Under the pieces are notes generated by a model, which saw nothing but the letters and a program-made list of their open reading frames with translations, had not been told where the DNA came from and made no database searches. Position numbers and translations under genes: made by a program. Positions 33,201 through 46,505 of a stretch of DNA of 64,000 nt are shown here, one piece after another. Source of the stretch: Pyropia yezoensis (lineage: Eukaryota; Rhodophyta; Bangiophyceae; Bangiales; Bangiaceae); contig CM020618.1 in the NCBI GenBank assembly GCA_009829735.1, positions 1,444,036 to 1,508,035 of the forward strand, written 5' to 3'. How positions within the stretch are numbered: position 1 is the stretch's first letter; the number at the start of each line of letters is the position of its first letter.

Positions 33201-36200
33201 CTTCACATGCTTCGCATCCTCCTGATGATTTTGCTTTCTATTATTGTTGATGGAAAACTCATTGACGTCCCCTCTGTTGGCCATCATGGCCAACAGAGGG
33301 GATTTCAATGAGTTTCATGATGCCCAGGCATCCCGATCAAAGTCAACTCGTTTTTCCCCTTCGTTGCCCATAGCGTGCAGCGGACCCGTAGGAGGGTGGC
33401 AGGCGACCAGGGTTCTCCGAGGTGGTGGCAAGTAAGCTCCGAGGCGACGTTCACGGATGGGGCTAACAAAAATTAAAGCAGACGCGGCGTGTTGGGAAGA
33501 GGACGCGTGGACCTCTGCGCCGTTGTCTTTTTTTTCACCAGCTTCCCAGGAGCCCTCGAGCATAAGGTAGATGCCGCGTTCCGTTACCCAAAGATGGAGC
33601 GGGACAGAGAAAAAACCGTTGGGCCCTCTGCCGTCAGCGTCCTGCGACAACTTTGTGAGTGGGCTTGTGAGATCTTGGTGGGATCTTACACAAGTGCATA
33701 GCCAATCAACAGGCGCCATTGAGTGCTTTTTTATTGTACGCGTGTACCTGTTAGAACATATGGATTTGCCATGACAATACAACTTCATGTTTTCTCGCGC
33801 CCAGCCATTCCCAACCGGGCGACGTTGCGCAAGGCCCGAAGCGGCACCAGCGTTCCATGCCCTTCACGGGCCGACCCAGACCGCCTTGAAGTGCAACAGG
33901 AGCGGACCAAGTGATCTCAGGCGCGTCCAAGATCCCGCCGGTCTGCCAGCACAGACCACTGCATCTCCTGACCCGGCGTGTGTCTCAGAAGTACCCCAAG
34001 GAGCGAGGCCCCAGCTCCCATGCGGGTGCACGACTGCGACACGAGATCGGCGGTGGCGGTGGCGGTGGGGGGGTTGTCGACGGCAACGCGACGGCGCCGT
34101 CCTCTATGATGTGACGCGGTGCTCCTGGTGGGGACCGGGTGACGGCGGCCGAGAGTTCCATTGACGGTGTACGTCGGGCGCGGAGACGGGGGCGACAGAC
34201 GCACCCCGTGGTCTGAAGGACACTGCAAGACGCCATTGTGCATCCCCCAAAAAGTAGCTCATGCAGGTTGAGATGCGCAACGTGTATCGTAACATGTTTC
34301 GTGCACCGTTACAGCATGACCCGAGCACAACCAATCGAGCAATTCACTTCCATCTGTTCCGAGGTGTAAGGATGCGGGAAATGCATGCGGAATTTGGTGG
34401 AAAGATTCGATCATCGCACCCATTAAAAAGCAACCCCCCGCCTGCTGTATTCAGCTGCGTCATCCGCCACCCACCCGACCATCGTCGTCCCCCGCCCCCG
34501 TCATCGCCCTCCCCTCCAGCAGTACCCGTCGTCGTCGTCGCTCCCACCGTCCTTGTTGCCCCCCCCCCATCGTCCTCTCTCCCCCCCCCCGGTGGTCGCC
34601 GTTCCCCCCTTCTGTTATGCATCGTCTGCCTTCTGCTGTCCCCTCCTTCCCCGTTGGTGTACCCCCTCGCTCTCACTGTCTGCCTCTCTGTGCCCCCCGT
34701 TTGTTTCCGCTGCCCCTCTCGCATCTCTTCACATGCTTCGCATCCTCCTGATGATTTTGCTTTCTATTATTGTTGATGGAAAACTCATTGACGTCCCCTC
34801 TGTTGGCCATCATGGCCAACAGAGGGGATTTCAATGAGTTTCATGATGCCCAGGCATCCCGATCAAAGTCAACTCGTTTTTCCCCCTTCGTTGCCCATAG
34901 CGTGCAGCGGACCCGTAGGAGGGTGGCAGGCGACCAGGGTTCTCCGAGGTGGTGGCAAGTAAGCTCCGAGGCGACGTTCACGGATGGGGCTAACAAAAAT
35001 TAAAGCAGACGCGGCGTGGGGAAGAGGACGCGTGGACCTCTGCGCCGTTGTCTTTTTTTTTCACCAGCTTCCCAGGAGCCCTCGAGCATAAGGTAGATGC
35101 CGCGTTCCGTTACCCAAAGATGGAGCGGGACAGAGAAAAAACCGTTGGGCCCTCTGCCGTCAGCGTCCTGCGACAACTTTGTGAGTGGGCTTATGAGATC
35201 TTGGTGGGATCTTACACAAGTGCATAGCCAATCAACAGGCGCCATTGAGTGCTTTTTTATTGTACGCGTGTACCTGTTAGAACATATGGATTTGCCATGA
35301 CAATACAACTTCATGTTTTCTCGCGCCCAGCCATTCCCAACCGGGCGACGTTGCGCAAGGCCCGAAGCGGCACCAGCGTTCCATGCCCTTCACGGGCCGA
35401 CCCAGACCGCCTTGAAGTGCAACAGGAGCGGACCAAGTGATCTCAGGCGCGTCCAAGATCCCGCCGGTCTGCCAGCACAGACCACTGCATCTCCTGACCC
35501 GGCGTGTGTCTCAGAAGTACCCCAAGGAGCGAGGCCCCAGCTCCCATGCGGGTGCACGACTGCGACACGAGATCGGCGGTGGCGGTGGCGGTGGGGGGGT
35601 TGTCGACGGCAACGCGACGGCGCCGTCCTCTATGATGTGACGCGGTGCTCCTGGTGGGGACCGGGTGACGGCGGCCGAGAGTTCCATTGACGGTGTACGT
35701 CGGGCGGAGACGGGGGCGACAGACGCACCCCGTGGTCTGAAGGACACTGCAAGACGCCATTGTGCATCCCCCAAAAAGTAGCTCATGCAGGTTGAGATGC
35801 GCAACGTGTATCGTAACATGTTTCGTGCACCGTTACAGCATGACCCGAGCACAACCAATCGAGCAATTCACTTCCATCTGTTCCCGAGGTGTAAGGATGC
35901 GGGAAATGCATGCGGAATTTGGTGGAAAGATTCGATCATCGCACCCATTAAAAAGCAACCCCCCGCCTGCTGTATTCAGCTGCGTCATCCGCCACCCACC
36001 CGACCATCGTCGTCCCCCGCCCCCGTCATCGCCCTCCCCCTCCAGCAGTACCCGTCGTCGTCGTCGCTCCCACCGTCCTTGTTGCCCCCCCCCCATCGTC
36101 CTCTCTCCCCCCCCGGTGGTCGCCGTTCCCCCCTTCTGTTATGCATCGTCTGCCTTCTGCTGTCCCCCTCCTTCCCCGTTGGTGTACCCCTCGCTCTCAC

Positions 36201-39200
36201 TGTCTGCCTCTCTGTGCCCCCCGTTTGTTTCCGCTGCCCCTCTCGCATCTCTTCACATGCTTCGCATCCTCCTGATGATTTTGCTTTCTATTATTGTTGA
36301 TGGAAAACTCATTGACGTCCCCTCTGTTGGCCATCATGGCCAACAGAGGGGATTTCAATGAGTTTCATGATGCCCAGGCATCCCGATCAAAGTCAACTCG
36401 TTTTTCCCCTTCGTTGCCCATAGCGTGCAGCGGACCCGTAGGAGGGTGGCAGGCGACCAGGGTTCTCCGAGGTGGTGGCAAGTAAGCTCCGAGGCGACGT
36501 TCACGGATGGGGCTAACAAAAATTAAAGCAGACGCGGCGTGTTGGGAAGAGGACGCGTGGACCTCTGCGCCGTTGTCTTTTTTTTTCACCAGCTTCCCAG
36601 GAGCCCTCGAGCATAAGGTAGATGCCGCGTTCCGTTACCCCAAGATGGAGCGGGACAGAGAAAAAAACCGTTGGGCCCTCTGCCGTCAGCGTCCTGCGAC
36701 AACTTTGTGAGTGGGCTTATGAGATCTTGGTGGGATCTTACACAAGTGCATAGCCAATCAACAGGCGCCATTGAGTGCTTTTTTATTGTACGCGTGTACC
36801 TGTTAGAACATATGGATTTGCCATGACAATACAACTTCATGTTTTCTCGCGCCCAGCCATTCCCAACCGGGCGACGTTGCGCAAGGCCCGAAGCGGCACC
36901 AGCGTTCCATGCCCTTCACGGGCCGACCCAGACCGCCTTGAAGTGCAACAGGAGCGGACCAAGTGATCTCAGGCGCGTCCAAGATCCCGCCGGTCTGCCA
37001 GCACAGACCACTGCATCTCCTGACCCGGCGTGTGTCTCAGAAGTACCCCAAGGAGCGAGGCCCCAGCTCCCATGCGGGTGCACGACTGCGACACGAGATC
37101 GGCGGTGGCGGTGGCGGGGGGGGGTTGTCGACGGCAACGCGACGGCGCCGTCCTCTATGATGTGACGCGGTGCTCCTGGTGGGGACCGGGTGACGGCGGC
37201 CGAGAGTTCCATTGACGGTGTACGTCGGGCGGAGACGGGGGCGACAGACGCACCCCGTGGTCTGAAGGACACTGCAAGACGCCATTGTGCATCCCCCAAA
37301 AGTAGCTCATGCAGGTTGAGATGCGCAACGTGTATCGTAACATGTTTCGTGCACCGTTACAGCATGACCCGAGCACAACCAATCGAGCAATTCACTTCCA
37401 TCTGTTCCGAGGTGTAAGGATGCGGGAAATGCATGCGGAATTTGGTGGAAAGATTCGATCATCGCACCCATTAAAAAGCAACCCCCCGCCTGCTGTATTC
37501 AGCTGCGTCATCCGCCACCCACCCGACCATCGTCGTCCCCCGCCCCCGTCATCGCCCTCCCCCTCCAGCAGTACCCGTCGTCGTCGTCGCTCCCACCGTC
37601 CTTGTTGCCCCCCCCCCATCGTCCTCTCTCCCCCCCCCGGTGGTCGCCGTTCCCCCCTTCTGTTATGCATCGTCTGCCTTCTGCTGTCCCCCTCCTTCCC
37701 CGTTGGTGTACCCCCTCGCTCTCACTGTCTGCCTCTCTGTGCCCCCCGTTTGTTTCCGCTGCCCCTCTCGCATCTCTTCACATGCTTCGCATCCTCCTGA
37801 TGATTTTGCTTTCTATTATTGTTGATGGAAAACTCATTGACGTCCCCTCTGTTGGCCATCATGGCCAACAGAGGGGATTTCAATGAGTTTCATGATGCCC
37901 AGGCATCCCGATCAAAGTCAACTCGTTTTTCCCCTTCGTTGCCCATAGCGTGCAGCGGACCCGTAGGAGGGTGGCAGGCGACCAGGGTTCTCCGAGGTGG
38001 TGGCAAGTAAGCTCCGAGGCGACGTTCACGGATGGGGCTAACAAAAATTAAAGCAGACGCGGCGTGTTGGGAAGAGGACGCGTGGACCTCTGCGCCGTTG
38101 TCTTTTTTTTCACCAGCTTCCCAGGAGCCCTCGAGCATAAGGTAGATGCCGCGTTCCGTTACCCCAAGATGGAGCGGGACAGAGAAAAAACCGTTGGGCC
38201 CTCTGCCGTCAGCGTCCTGCGACAACTTTGTGAGTGGGCTTATGAGATCTTGGTGGGATCTTACACAAGTGCATAGCCAATCAACAGGCGCCATTGAGTG
38301 CTTTTTTATTGTACGCGTGTACCTGTTAGAACATATGGATTTGCCATGACAATACAACTTCATGTTTTCTCGCGCCCAGCCATTCCCAACCGGGCGACGT
38401 TGCGCAAGGCCCGAAGCGGCACCAGCGTTCCATGCCCTTCACGGGCCGACCCAGACCGCCTTGAAGTGCAACAGGAGCGGACCAAGTGATCTCAGGCGCG
38501 TCCAAGATCCCGCCGGTCTGCCAGCACAGACCACTGCATCTCCTGACCCGGCGTGTGTCTCAGAAGTACCCCAAGGAGCGAGGCCCCAGCTCCCATGCGG
38601 GTGCACGACTGCGACACGAGATCGGCGGTGGCGGTGGCGGTGGGGGGGTTGTCGACGGCAACGCGACGGCGCCGTCCTCTATGATGTGACGCGGTGCTCC
38701 CTGGTGGGGACCGGGTGACGGCGGCCGAGAGTTCCATTGACGGTGTACGTCGGGCGGAGACGGGGGCGACAGACGCACCCCGTGGTCTGAAGGACACTGC
38801 AAGACGCCATTGTGCATCCCCCAAAAAGTAGCTCATGCAGGTTGAGATGCGCAACGTGTATCGTAACATGTTTCGTGCACCGTTACAGCATGACCCGAGC
38901 ACAACCAATCGAGCAATTCACTTCCATCTGTTCCGAGGTGTAAGGATGCGGGAAATGCATGCGGAATTTGGTGGAAAGATTCGATCATCGCACCCATTAA
39001 AAAGCAACCCCCCGCCTGCTGTATTCAGCTGCGTCATCCGCCACCCACCCGACCATCGTCGTCCCCCGCCCCCGTCATCGCCCTCCCCCTCCAGCAGTAC
39101 CCGTCGTCGTCGTCGCTCCCACCGTCCTTGTTGCCCCCCCCCCATCGTCCTCTCTCCCCCCCCGGTGGTCGCCGTTCCCCCCTTCTGTTATGCATCGTCT

Positions 39201-39892
39201 GCCTTCTGCTGTCCCCCTCCTTCCCCGTTGGTGTACCCCCTCGCTCTCACTGTCTGCCTCTCTGTGCCCCCCGTTTGTTTCCGCTGCCCCTCTCGCATCT
39301 CTTCACATGCTTCGCATCCTCCTGATGATTTTGCTTTCTATTATTGTTGATGGAAAACTCATTGACGTCCCCTCTGTTGGCCATCATGGCCAACAGAGGG
39401 GATTTCAATGAGTTTCATGATGCCCAGGCATCCCGATCAAAGTCAACTCGTTTTTCCCCTTCGTTGCCCATAGCGTGCAGCGGACCCGTAGGAGGGTGGC
39501 AGGCGACAGGGTTCTCCGAGGTGGTGGCAAGTAAGCTCCGAGGCGACGTTCACGGATGGGGCTAACAAAAATTAAAGCAGACGCGGCGTGTTGGGAAGAG
39601 GACGCGTGGACCTCTGCGCCGTTGTCTTTTTTTCACCAGCTTCCCAGGAGCCCTCGAGCATAAGGTAGATGCCGCGTTCCGTTACCCAAAGATGGAGCGG
39701 GACAGAGAAAAAACCGTTGGGCCCTCTGCCGTCAGCGTCCTGCGACAACTTTTGTGAGTGGGCTTATGAGATCTTGGTGGGATCTTACACAAGTGCCATA
39801 GCCAATCAACAGGCGCCATTGAGTGCTTTTTTATTGTACGCGTGTACCTGTTAGAACATATGGATTTGCCATGACAATACAACTTCATGTTT

Positions 39893-40392
39893 NNNNNNNN
39901 NNNNNNNNNNNNNNNNNNNNNNNNNNNNNNNNNNNNNNNNNNNNNNNNNNNNNNNNNNNNNNNNNNNNNNNNNNNNNNNNNNNNNNNNNNNNNNNNNNNN
40001 NNNNNNNNNNNNNNNNNNNNNNNNNNNNNNNNNNNNNNNNNNNNNNNNNNNNNNNNNNNNNNNNNNNNNNNNNNNNNNNNNNNNNNNNNNNNNNNNNNNN
40101 NNNNNNNNNNNNNNNNNNNNNNNNNNNNNNNNNNNNNNNNNNNNNNNNNNNNNNNNNNNNNNNNNNNNNNNNNNNNNNNNNNNNNNNNNNNNNNNNNNNN
40201 NNNNNNNNNNNNNNNNNNNNNNNNNNNNNNNNNNNNNNNNNNNNNNNNNNNNNNNNNNNNNNNNNNNNNNNNNNNNNNNNNNNNNNNNNNNNNNNNNNNN
40301 NNNNNNNNNNNNNNNNNNNNNNNNNNNNNNNNNNNNNNNNNNNNNNNNNNNNNNNNNNNNNNNNNNNNNNNNNNNNNNNNNNNNNNNNNNNN
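39893..40392. other. Assembly gap, 500 N
   Basis: Separates the satellite (897 bases into its tenth unit) from the integrase of element D1. Confidence 0.99.
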
Positions 40393-41585
40393 TGGCTGCC
40401 TGCACAAGTTGTGCACAGAATCGTCTGATGGAACGGCGGCCTACTACGGCTATGCTATTGTTCCCGGCCAAGGAGCCCTTCGCCGCGTTGGCGATGGACA
40501 TCCTTGGGCCACTGCCAGCGACCGAGGAAGGCAACCAGTACCTCTGGTCATCTGTGACCGCTTCACGAAACTTACGCGAGCGATCCCACTGGCAGAGATC
40601 ACGGCCATGTCGGTCGTGTCAGCCTTCCTAGATCACTGGGTTGCCGCGTATGGCATCCCAGATAGTACACTATCGGACAATGGACCGCAATTTGCGTCTG
40701 TACTGTTTCAGGGAGTGCTGGATATGTTGGGGTTAAGGCAAACTATGCCACCCCTACCACCCACAAACTAATGGGCAGGTGGAGCGCTTCAACAAAACTA
40801 TTGTTAGGCAGCTGCGCCACTATGTGAGTGAGCACGTGAAGACGTGGGACCAATACATTTCTATCCTTACTACTGCCTACAATTCGCAGGTTCACTCATC
40901 TACAGGGGAAGTACCCCTCGCTTTTGTGACCCCCGTCGTGTGCGGTCTATTGCCGTGCGGCGGTCGCTCCCAACTGGGGAGGGTAGTGGCAGTACGCCTA
41001 CTCCTACTGAGAGTAAGGCGGAGTTCGCTGCTAGGCTGGAGCACCTCATCCCTAAAGTCAGGGCTGAGATGGACAAAGCGCAAAAGCGCTACAAGCGTAC
41101 CTTTGACAAAACGGTGCGCAATGCTAAACATGTCCCCGAGCAGGGTGACTGGGTGCTGGTACACTCGCACACCCCAACTGGGGGTAAGCTGGTATTCCAG
41201 ACGAAGGGACCGTACCAGGTCCTTCGTACTGATGGGCGGCGCTTCACCATCGAAAGTGACGATGGGGGTCCGCACAGTGAACGGACAGGACGTGGTCAAA
41301 GTTGCACCACCGCCTGCAGGCGACCCAGCTTGGGCACGTGCGTTGGAGTCGTGGCGCCTCCCCTTACTGCCTGCGGCCAAACAGGGCCCGCAGGAGTACG
41401 TGTTCGATAAGTTCATCGACCACGGATGGGATGAAGACACTGAACCGCCTCATGTTGAGGTGCGTTGGTTTGGCTACAAAGCCAAGGACGATACATGGGA
41501 GTATGTGGAGGACCTTCCTGCTGAGAAGGTCCGGGCGTACTGTGCCCGGAATGAGATAGACCCTAACAGCCCTCCCTCAACGTGA
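40393..41585 (+). pseudogene. pol: Integrase-chromodomain part of pol, element D1
   Basis: Begins in the zinc region (CTSC) and includes both core Asp residues (MDILGPLP near 40492; LSDNGPQF near 40675). The Glu (VERFNKT near 40780) is in another frame because a C-run at about 40750 has four C where B1/B2 have five, the same change as in D2. Further indels lie near 40545, 40730, 40931, 41265 and 41443. The chromodomain is recognisable at about 41395-41560, and the normal stop is at 41583-41585. Confidence 0.88.
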
Positions 41586-41696
41586 GGGAAGGCCGAGCAG
41601 CAGTGCCACGAGAGTGCTTCAAGTCGAAGTGGTACTCAGAGTAGCTTTTAACTACAGCCCTAACCCTCACACTCTCACAACAAAGGCAGCTGCCAA

Positions 41697-43635
41697 CTAG
41701 GCACGCATGCTAGACTCTCCCACTCCACGGCCCTCGCCCTCACGTGGAGGCGAGCGGCGAGACCCACGCCGATAACGGTCTCCACTCGTTGGAGGGGCGG
41801 CGGCTCCAAGTCGGAACCGTCGCGCCCCTCACGGTCGCGCAAGTGGCGCCGACCGTGGCCACTCTTCTGCTTAGTCTTGCGCGCAAGTTTGCGACGCAGA
41901 CGCTGGACAGACTCCGTCTCCGACGGGGTAGAGGACTCCGAGAAGGAGTAAGACAACTCGTCTTCCGACACGGAGGGAGAGCGCCGAGAGTGTCGGCGAC
42001 GACGGCGAGGAGGCGAGTATGCCCGGCTCGCGCGATGTTTGCCACGCCCAAGTGGGGCTGGCTGGGCATAATAGCCCCAATACGAGCCAACTCGGCTGTC
42101 ATAACTTCCGCCACCGACTCGCAACTCGCGGTCGCTACTGCAGTACGAACGCGCTCCTCAAAGTTGAGGAGTCTCGGAACTCTGTAGGGTTGCGGTCGAC
42201 GCGGCCAACCAGGAAATGGTGCGCACCAACGTGGTGATCATCATCTCTGAGGTTAGAGGCGTGGGCGGCAACACCAACTTGGGGTATACCGTCAGGAGGG
42301 TGGCCCCCAAGTTGGGGGACACCGGGGTGGAAGACTCCACGGCCACGCTGATCGGGATGTTCCCGTGAGGTTGGAAAGGAACCGGAGGAAGCGGAGGGGC
42401 CCGCCGAGGTGGCGGTACCCGGGTGTAACTGCGACCCCGACTTGGGGCTCCCGCAGTGGGTTGAGTCATGTGGTCATCATAGGACGGCACGGCCATAACT
42501 ATGGGCTTGTCCGGGGGTGGCGCAGTGTGGCGATCCACCCCCGGGGCATACGGGTAGTCCCGATGCCCAACCCCTCTCGTAGGACCACACGGCCGTCGTG
42601 AAGTTCACGAGCGACCCACACGAACTGGCGAAGTGCGCCATCGTCCTTGGGCCCACGAGTGGGGCGGCGCAACTTGTGCTCAATGCTCTCCCACTCGATA
42701 AACTTATGGAGCCGGAGCATCTCCTCAAGTAGAGTGAGTTGTCCTGATGAGCACCCCTCAGCAACTAGCTGAGGGGTGAGCTGTTCCAAACCCTGGATGA
42801 GCCGGAGGGGAGATGCCAGAGCATCCCCGCCGCTGAACACAGGACACCCAGGTCGACATGACCTCGAGGAGCCACTGGGTGGCCAACATGGCCCACACCA
42901 GGTGATCAGGGGCAGCCGTCAACATGACGGAGCCGAAGTGGTCAAGCAACCGGGGCAACAACGCCGGGAACCCGTAGGGGACCTCAACTTGAGGCCACCA
43001 CTCGGGCTTCTTCGGATAGTACTGCTCCTTACTGGCAGCAGACTGTTGAGGAAACTCAAGTTGAGCCGAGGTCACCAAGTAGGGACCTCGCCGGAAGTCT
43101 TTCTCCATCCGCACATCAAAGTGATGAGTGTGCGGATCGGCCTCGTGGAGGTACGGTGGGCGAGTTGCCACAGCGTCCCACGTGAAGTTCGGCAAGTCGC
43201 CGGGACCCGGGATAGTTCCCCCGCGTCCACCATGGCCTTGGCACGTTGGACGTCTTCAACCTCCTCGTCGTCCAGGAAGGCAAACTGGTCCGTCCTGAAG
43301 CCGGCCGGGAACCCGACCCTACGGGGATACTTCTCCCGTAGGCGGTCCCATACCCGGCGCATCGCTGCGCCAAGTCGGCCACAGCGAAGAACAGTCAACC
43401 CCTCCTCATAAAGAGGCCAAGAGGGGTAAAACCACCGCCCCAAGGCCTCACGCGGGACAACTTGTCCCGCCTCCGGGAGAGATCCCGCCGTCAACCCAAA
43501 GCCGGGTGACGCGGGAGTCCCATCCCCCGGAGCAATCGCGGAGCCCCCGCCGGAAGTCCCGGCGGGTGCTGCACCGTAGGAGGTGTCCTCCATGCGCTCG
43601 TCAAGAGAATCCGTCTCCACTCCCGGAGTCGCCAT
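41697..43635 (-). pseudogene. Antisense ORF of element D1 (frameshifted)
   Basis: Starts at ATG 43635, stops at 41697-41699, and runs opposite to pol. It has the same regions as the intact copy. It is broken near 43224 (GCGTCC for GCGGTCC), 42830, 42760, 42560, 42165, 42068 and 41805. The Arg/Ser-rich tail is retained. The start region carries a perfect odd palindrome (43638-43658) just before the ATG. Confidence 0.8.
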
Positions 43636-43960
43636 GACTCTCCCCAAGTTGGGGAGAGACGCTCTGGCTATCGCAGCACGAGACCCGCCTCGAGTTGAGG
43701 GGGACTCGGATCGTGGGTATACGGGTGGCCTCCCCAGCGTGGGGCGGCCCAGTGGAAAGTGAAAGGGAGGTGGTGGTGAAGGTGAAGTGTGAACTGAAGA
43801 AAGCAAGCTGCCGAGTGGGCAAGCTTGAGGGGAGGGGCGGTCAACGTGACCGCCTCCACATCCGCGTTACGTACACGCTGGAGGACAGCAAGTCGCGCCC
43901 CAACGCCGAGACGTGCGTTTAAGCACCCCCCTCACAGGGCCGACCGGGTCGGTCGGAACT

Positions 43961-43973
43961 GAGGAGAGGGGAG
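43961..43973 (+). other. Polypurine tract of D1
   Basis: GAGGAGAGGGGAG directly before the LTR start TGTGGCAG at 43974. Confidence 0.87.
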
Positions 43974-44440
43974 TGTGGCAGTATTGACCCCCAGGTAGTG
44001 GGGCAACACGTGCCATGCAAGGGGCGGCAGGCCACTAGCCTGATCCGTTCCACCCCCTGCATTTGGGTCTATATTCTCTAAGTTTGGGATAGTTAGCTTA
44101 GTAGTAAATCCAACTTGGATTTGAGGGTTTTCTGCATTTATCGTCTTGAATTTTCGTGTGCCCGGTGGGCAGGTGCTGGGGTGGAGATTCTGAGTGGCGA
44201 GATTCTGAGTGGACCCTGGGGGATAAGGGGAGGGACAGCGGGGCTTGGCCCTGCGTCCCCGTCCCGACCAAGAAACTGTTGGACCACACACCATCCTCTT
44301 GTTTGTCCGTGGGGGGTTTGCCCCACAACAGGGACAGAGTGTGTGCGACTTTTACTTCTTCCGGTTCCCCCCGACACGGGAGGCAGCCCTGGCACACCGC
44401 CCCAACTTGGGTGCCGTGTGTGCTTGTGGTTTTTGCCACA
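43974..44440 (+). repeat. LTR shared by D1 (3') and D2 (5')
   Basis: 467 bp, TGTGGCAG...TTTTTGCCACA. It is preceded by a polypurine tract and followed by a primer-binding site, so it ends one element and begins the next. A TATA-like TCTATATTC lies at about 44068-44076. A perfect 17-base odd palindrome lies at 44106-44122. Its first 165 bases match the D2 3' LTR (52873-53037) except for one C, which indicates a recent origin. Confidence 0.95.
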
Positions 44441-44442
44441 TT

Positions 44443-44459
44443 TGGTGGAGCAGCAGGGG
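44443..44459 (+). other. tRNA primer-binding site of D2
   Basis: TGGTGGAGCAGCAGGGG, two bases after the LTR, complementary to a tRNA 3' end ending CTCCACCA. Confidence 0.87.
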
Positions 44460-44559
44460 ACAGAGGTAAACTTTACCTCCGGGTGCACCCGGGTGTAGGG
44501 GGCCCTCTGTCTCAGAGGAACGGTGGTCTTGGACCGTGTCATACGGATCGTCAGCCAAC

Positions 44560-46505
44560 ATGGCTAGCTCGGACCCCCCGTCGTCCGGGGAGTACACGGG
44601 TGACGCACGTACTTCAGTGCCTTTCAATACTGGTGAGACACAGGTGGGTTTACCTGGGGTCGCAGAGGGACTAGAGGTCCCTCAAGCCAGCAGGACTGGA
44701 AGTACGGGCGGGCAACAGGCCACCCCGACTCAGTCGGGAGTTCACTCGGGTGACACTTCTGATGTGGGTGGGCCGAAGTCTGGCCACCGCGTGGTATACT
44801 CAACGGGAACGTCCCAAGGGGTGAGGACTGTCCCCGCGGGTTCCACTCGGGTTGGAACCAACTTTGGCTCGAAGCCGTCGCCAACCAGGCTTTCGGAGGA
44901 CGGTGGACCTCCGTTGGTCGGCGATGGGCTCGCGCCCATGCCCCCGGTTGAGACCCCTGAGGAACGTGGTTACCCCTCAGGTGGACTCCCGGAGGCGGAC
45001 CGAGACTCAACTGGAGTCGTCAATCCCCTCCTTGCGGAAACTGTCCGTCGGGAGGCGACCAATGTGTTGCGGCAGACTTTGCCGGACCTGGTGGTCACGA
45101 TGACGAATACTATTCTGAATCAGATTGTGGCGAGTTTGCCAGATGGCCTTAATGTCCAGACCGGATTGGGGCTTTCGAGCCCACAGGCGCAGGGGGAATC
45201 TCTCCTGACGCCTACCTCGGGTCGCCCCGAACTGGGGGCGACACCTGTGACTCCCAACGAGGGAGCCACACCATACGCGGTGGGGCGTACGCCCTTCACG
45301 GGGGAGTTCCCCTCGGAAACGCCGGCGGCTACACCAAGCTCGCCGTACCAGACTACAGGCACTGAGGGTGGACTTACCCCAGTGCCACAGCGGCTGTTCC
45401 CTCAACGTGAGGTGCCGCCCAAGATTCAGGTAGCCAACCCGGTCTACCAGCGGATCTTTGACTGTGAGACCTACGCCCTCCACAACAAGTCGGTGGCGTA
45501 TGGTCCTGACCAGGCCCGAGCTATGGGCCGTGCCAAGAAGAATGCACTTCATTCTTTTGGGCACAGAGCGGAGTGGGATGGAACTCCCCCCCTCCGTGTC
45601 TTTGAGTTCCTACGTCGTTTCACAAAAGCCTGTGACGACAATGCCATAAGTGAAGGCATGGCTTTTTACATGCTACAGGAGTTTACGAAGGGAGACCTGC
45701 GGACAGAACTTATGTCCGTCATGCCCAGCTCCTCAAGTGGAGGCGCTGGGGAGGTGACGTCCTATTTGGAGCTCGTCAACTGGTTGTTGAGAGCCATGGT
45801 TGATGAGGCAGCGTTGGCTTCTCAAGTCGAGGAGTTTACGCAAGCCCATCAGGAAGAGGCGGAGGACGAGTTGTCCTTTGCGGAGCGAGTCCGTAAGCTC
45901 AACAATCTTTGTGGGTTTCTTCATCCACAAGCTGTGGTAAAGAGTCGGTTTGTGGAGGGACTCCATTGGTCAGTCCGGATGGAGACCCGGGAGCATAACA
46001 CTGCCCGGGCGACCCTGGCCGAGTTGGCTAGGTTCGCCTACCGCAGAGGTGAGGCCTACCGCAAGTTGCGGGAGGAACAACGCCAGGAGCGTCAGGCCGA
46101 GTTGGCCAAGGAACGTGAGGAGGCGCGCCAGGCCAGAGAGTTGAGAGAGGCACGCCGAATCCGCAAGTAAAGGGTGGTAGCTGCCGTGGGAACTTCCCAG
46201 GGTATCCCTTCGTCTTCCCCAGTTGGAAGACCCCTCCCGGACCGGACCATCGGTGTTGGAACTGCAACTCCGATGGTCACTGGGCATATGATTGCCCCAA
46301 GTTGAGTAAACGCATCCAACAACTTGTTAGGAATGCGAGTAAGAAGTCGGCTACGAGCGAAGTACGTTCACGCCGCGAGGGTGGGTCTCGACCGGTCGTC
46401 GCGGTCGCCACACCCTCGGCGGAGGAGGCGGACACGTCGTCCTCGGACTCGTCGTCTTCCTCCCCGCCCTCAGATTCGGACGCCAAGTCGGCGGGAAACG
46501 AATGA
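44560..46505 (+). pseudogene. gag: gag of element D2 (nonsense codon and frameshift)
   Basis: ATG at 44560 in the context CCAACATGG, 100 bases after the primer-binding site. The frame is open for 537 codons to TAA at 46168-46170, where B1 has GAG (two base changes, not a homopolymer error). That cuts off the CCHC knuckle (C-x2-C-x4-H-x4-C at 46254-46295) and the acidic tail. A G is also missing near 46226 (GTTGGAAG for GTTGGGAAG). The expected stop TGA (46503-46505) overlaps the pol ATG. Capsid-like helices lie at about 45560-46000. Confidence 0.9.

Larger units (their letters stand above)
25279..39892 (+). repeat. Satellite array, ~1,524-bp unit, about 9.6 copies
   Basis: Head-to-tail units, taking ATTAAAAAGCAACC as phase marker, start at 25279, 26800, 28322, 29847, 31375, 32898, 34422, 35947, 37470 and 38996. 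Periods are 1,521 to 1,528. Units differ mostly in the length of C, A and T runs, with a few substitutions. Each unit contains in order a pyrimidine-rich tract, a 61-bp palindrome, about 500 bp of mixed sequence, a ~180-bp segment homologous to the Fanzor 3' tail, and about 200 bp to the next unit. The short open frames repeated in every unit show no family and overlap each other, so I do not call genes. Both array edges are hidden by gaps. Confidence 0.97.
40393..44440 (+). mobile_element. Ty3/Gypsy element D1 (3' part)
   Basis: Plus-strand integrase from its zinc region onward, chromodomain, antisense ORF, polypurine tract and the LTR at 43974-44440. That LTR also serves as the 5' LTR of D2. 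D1 and D2 are nearly identical over the shared part. Confidence 0.94.

Noticed and set aside
25279-39892. CRISPR-like regular repeats
   Set aside because: The units are whole 1.5-kb repeats without short repeat-spacer structure, and the genome is eukaryotic.
44443-44459. tRNA gene
   Set aside because: Only the complement of a tRNA 3' end is present, next to LTRs, as a primer-binding site. No cloverleaf surrounds it.
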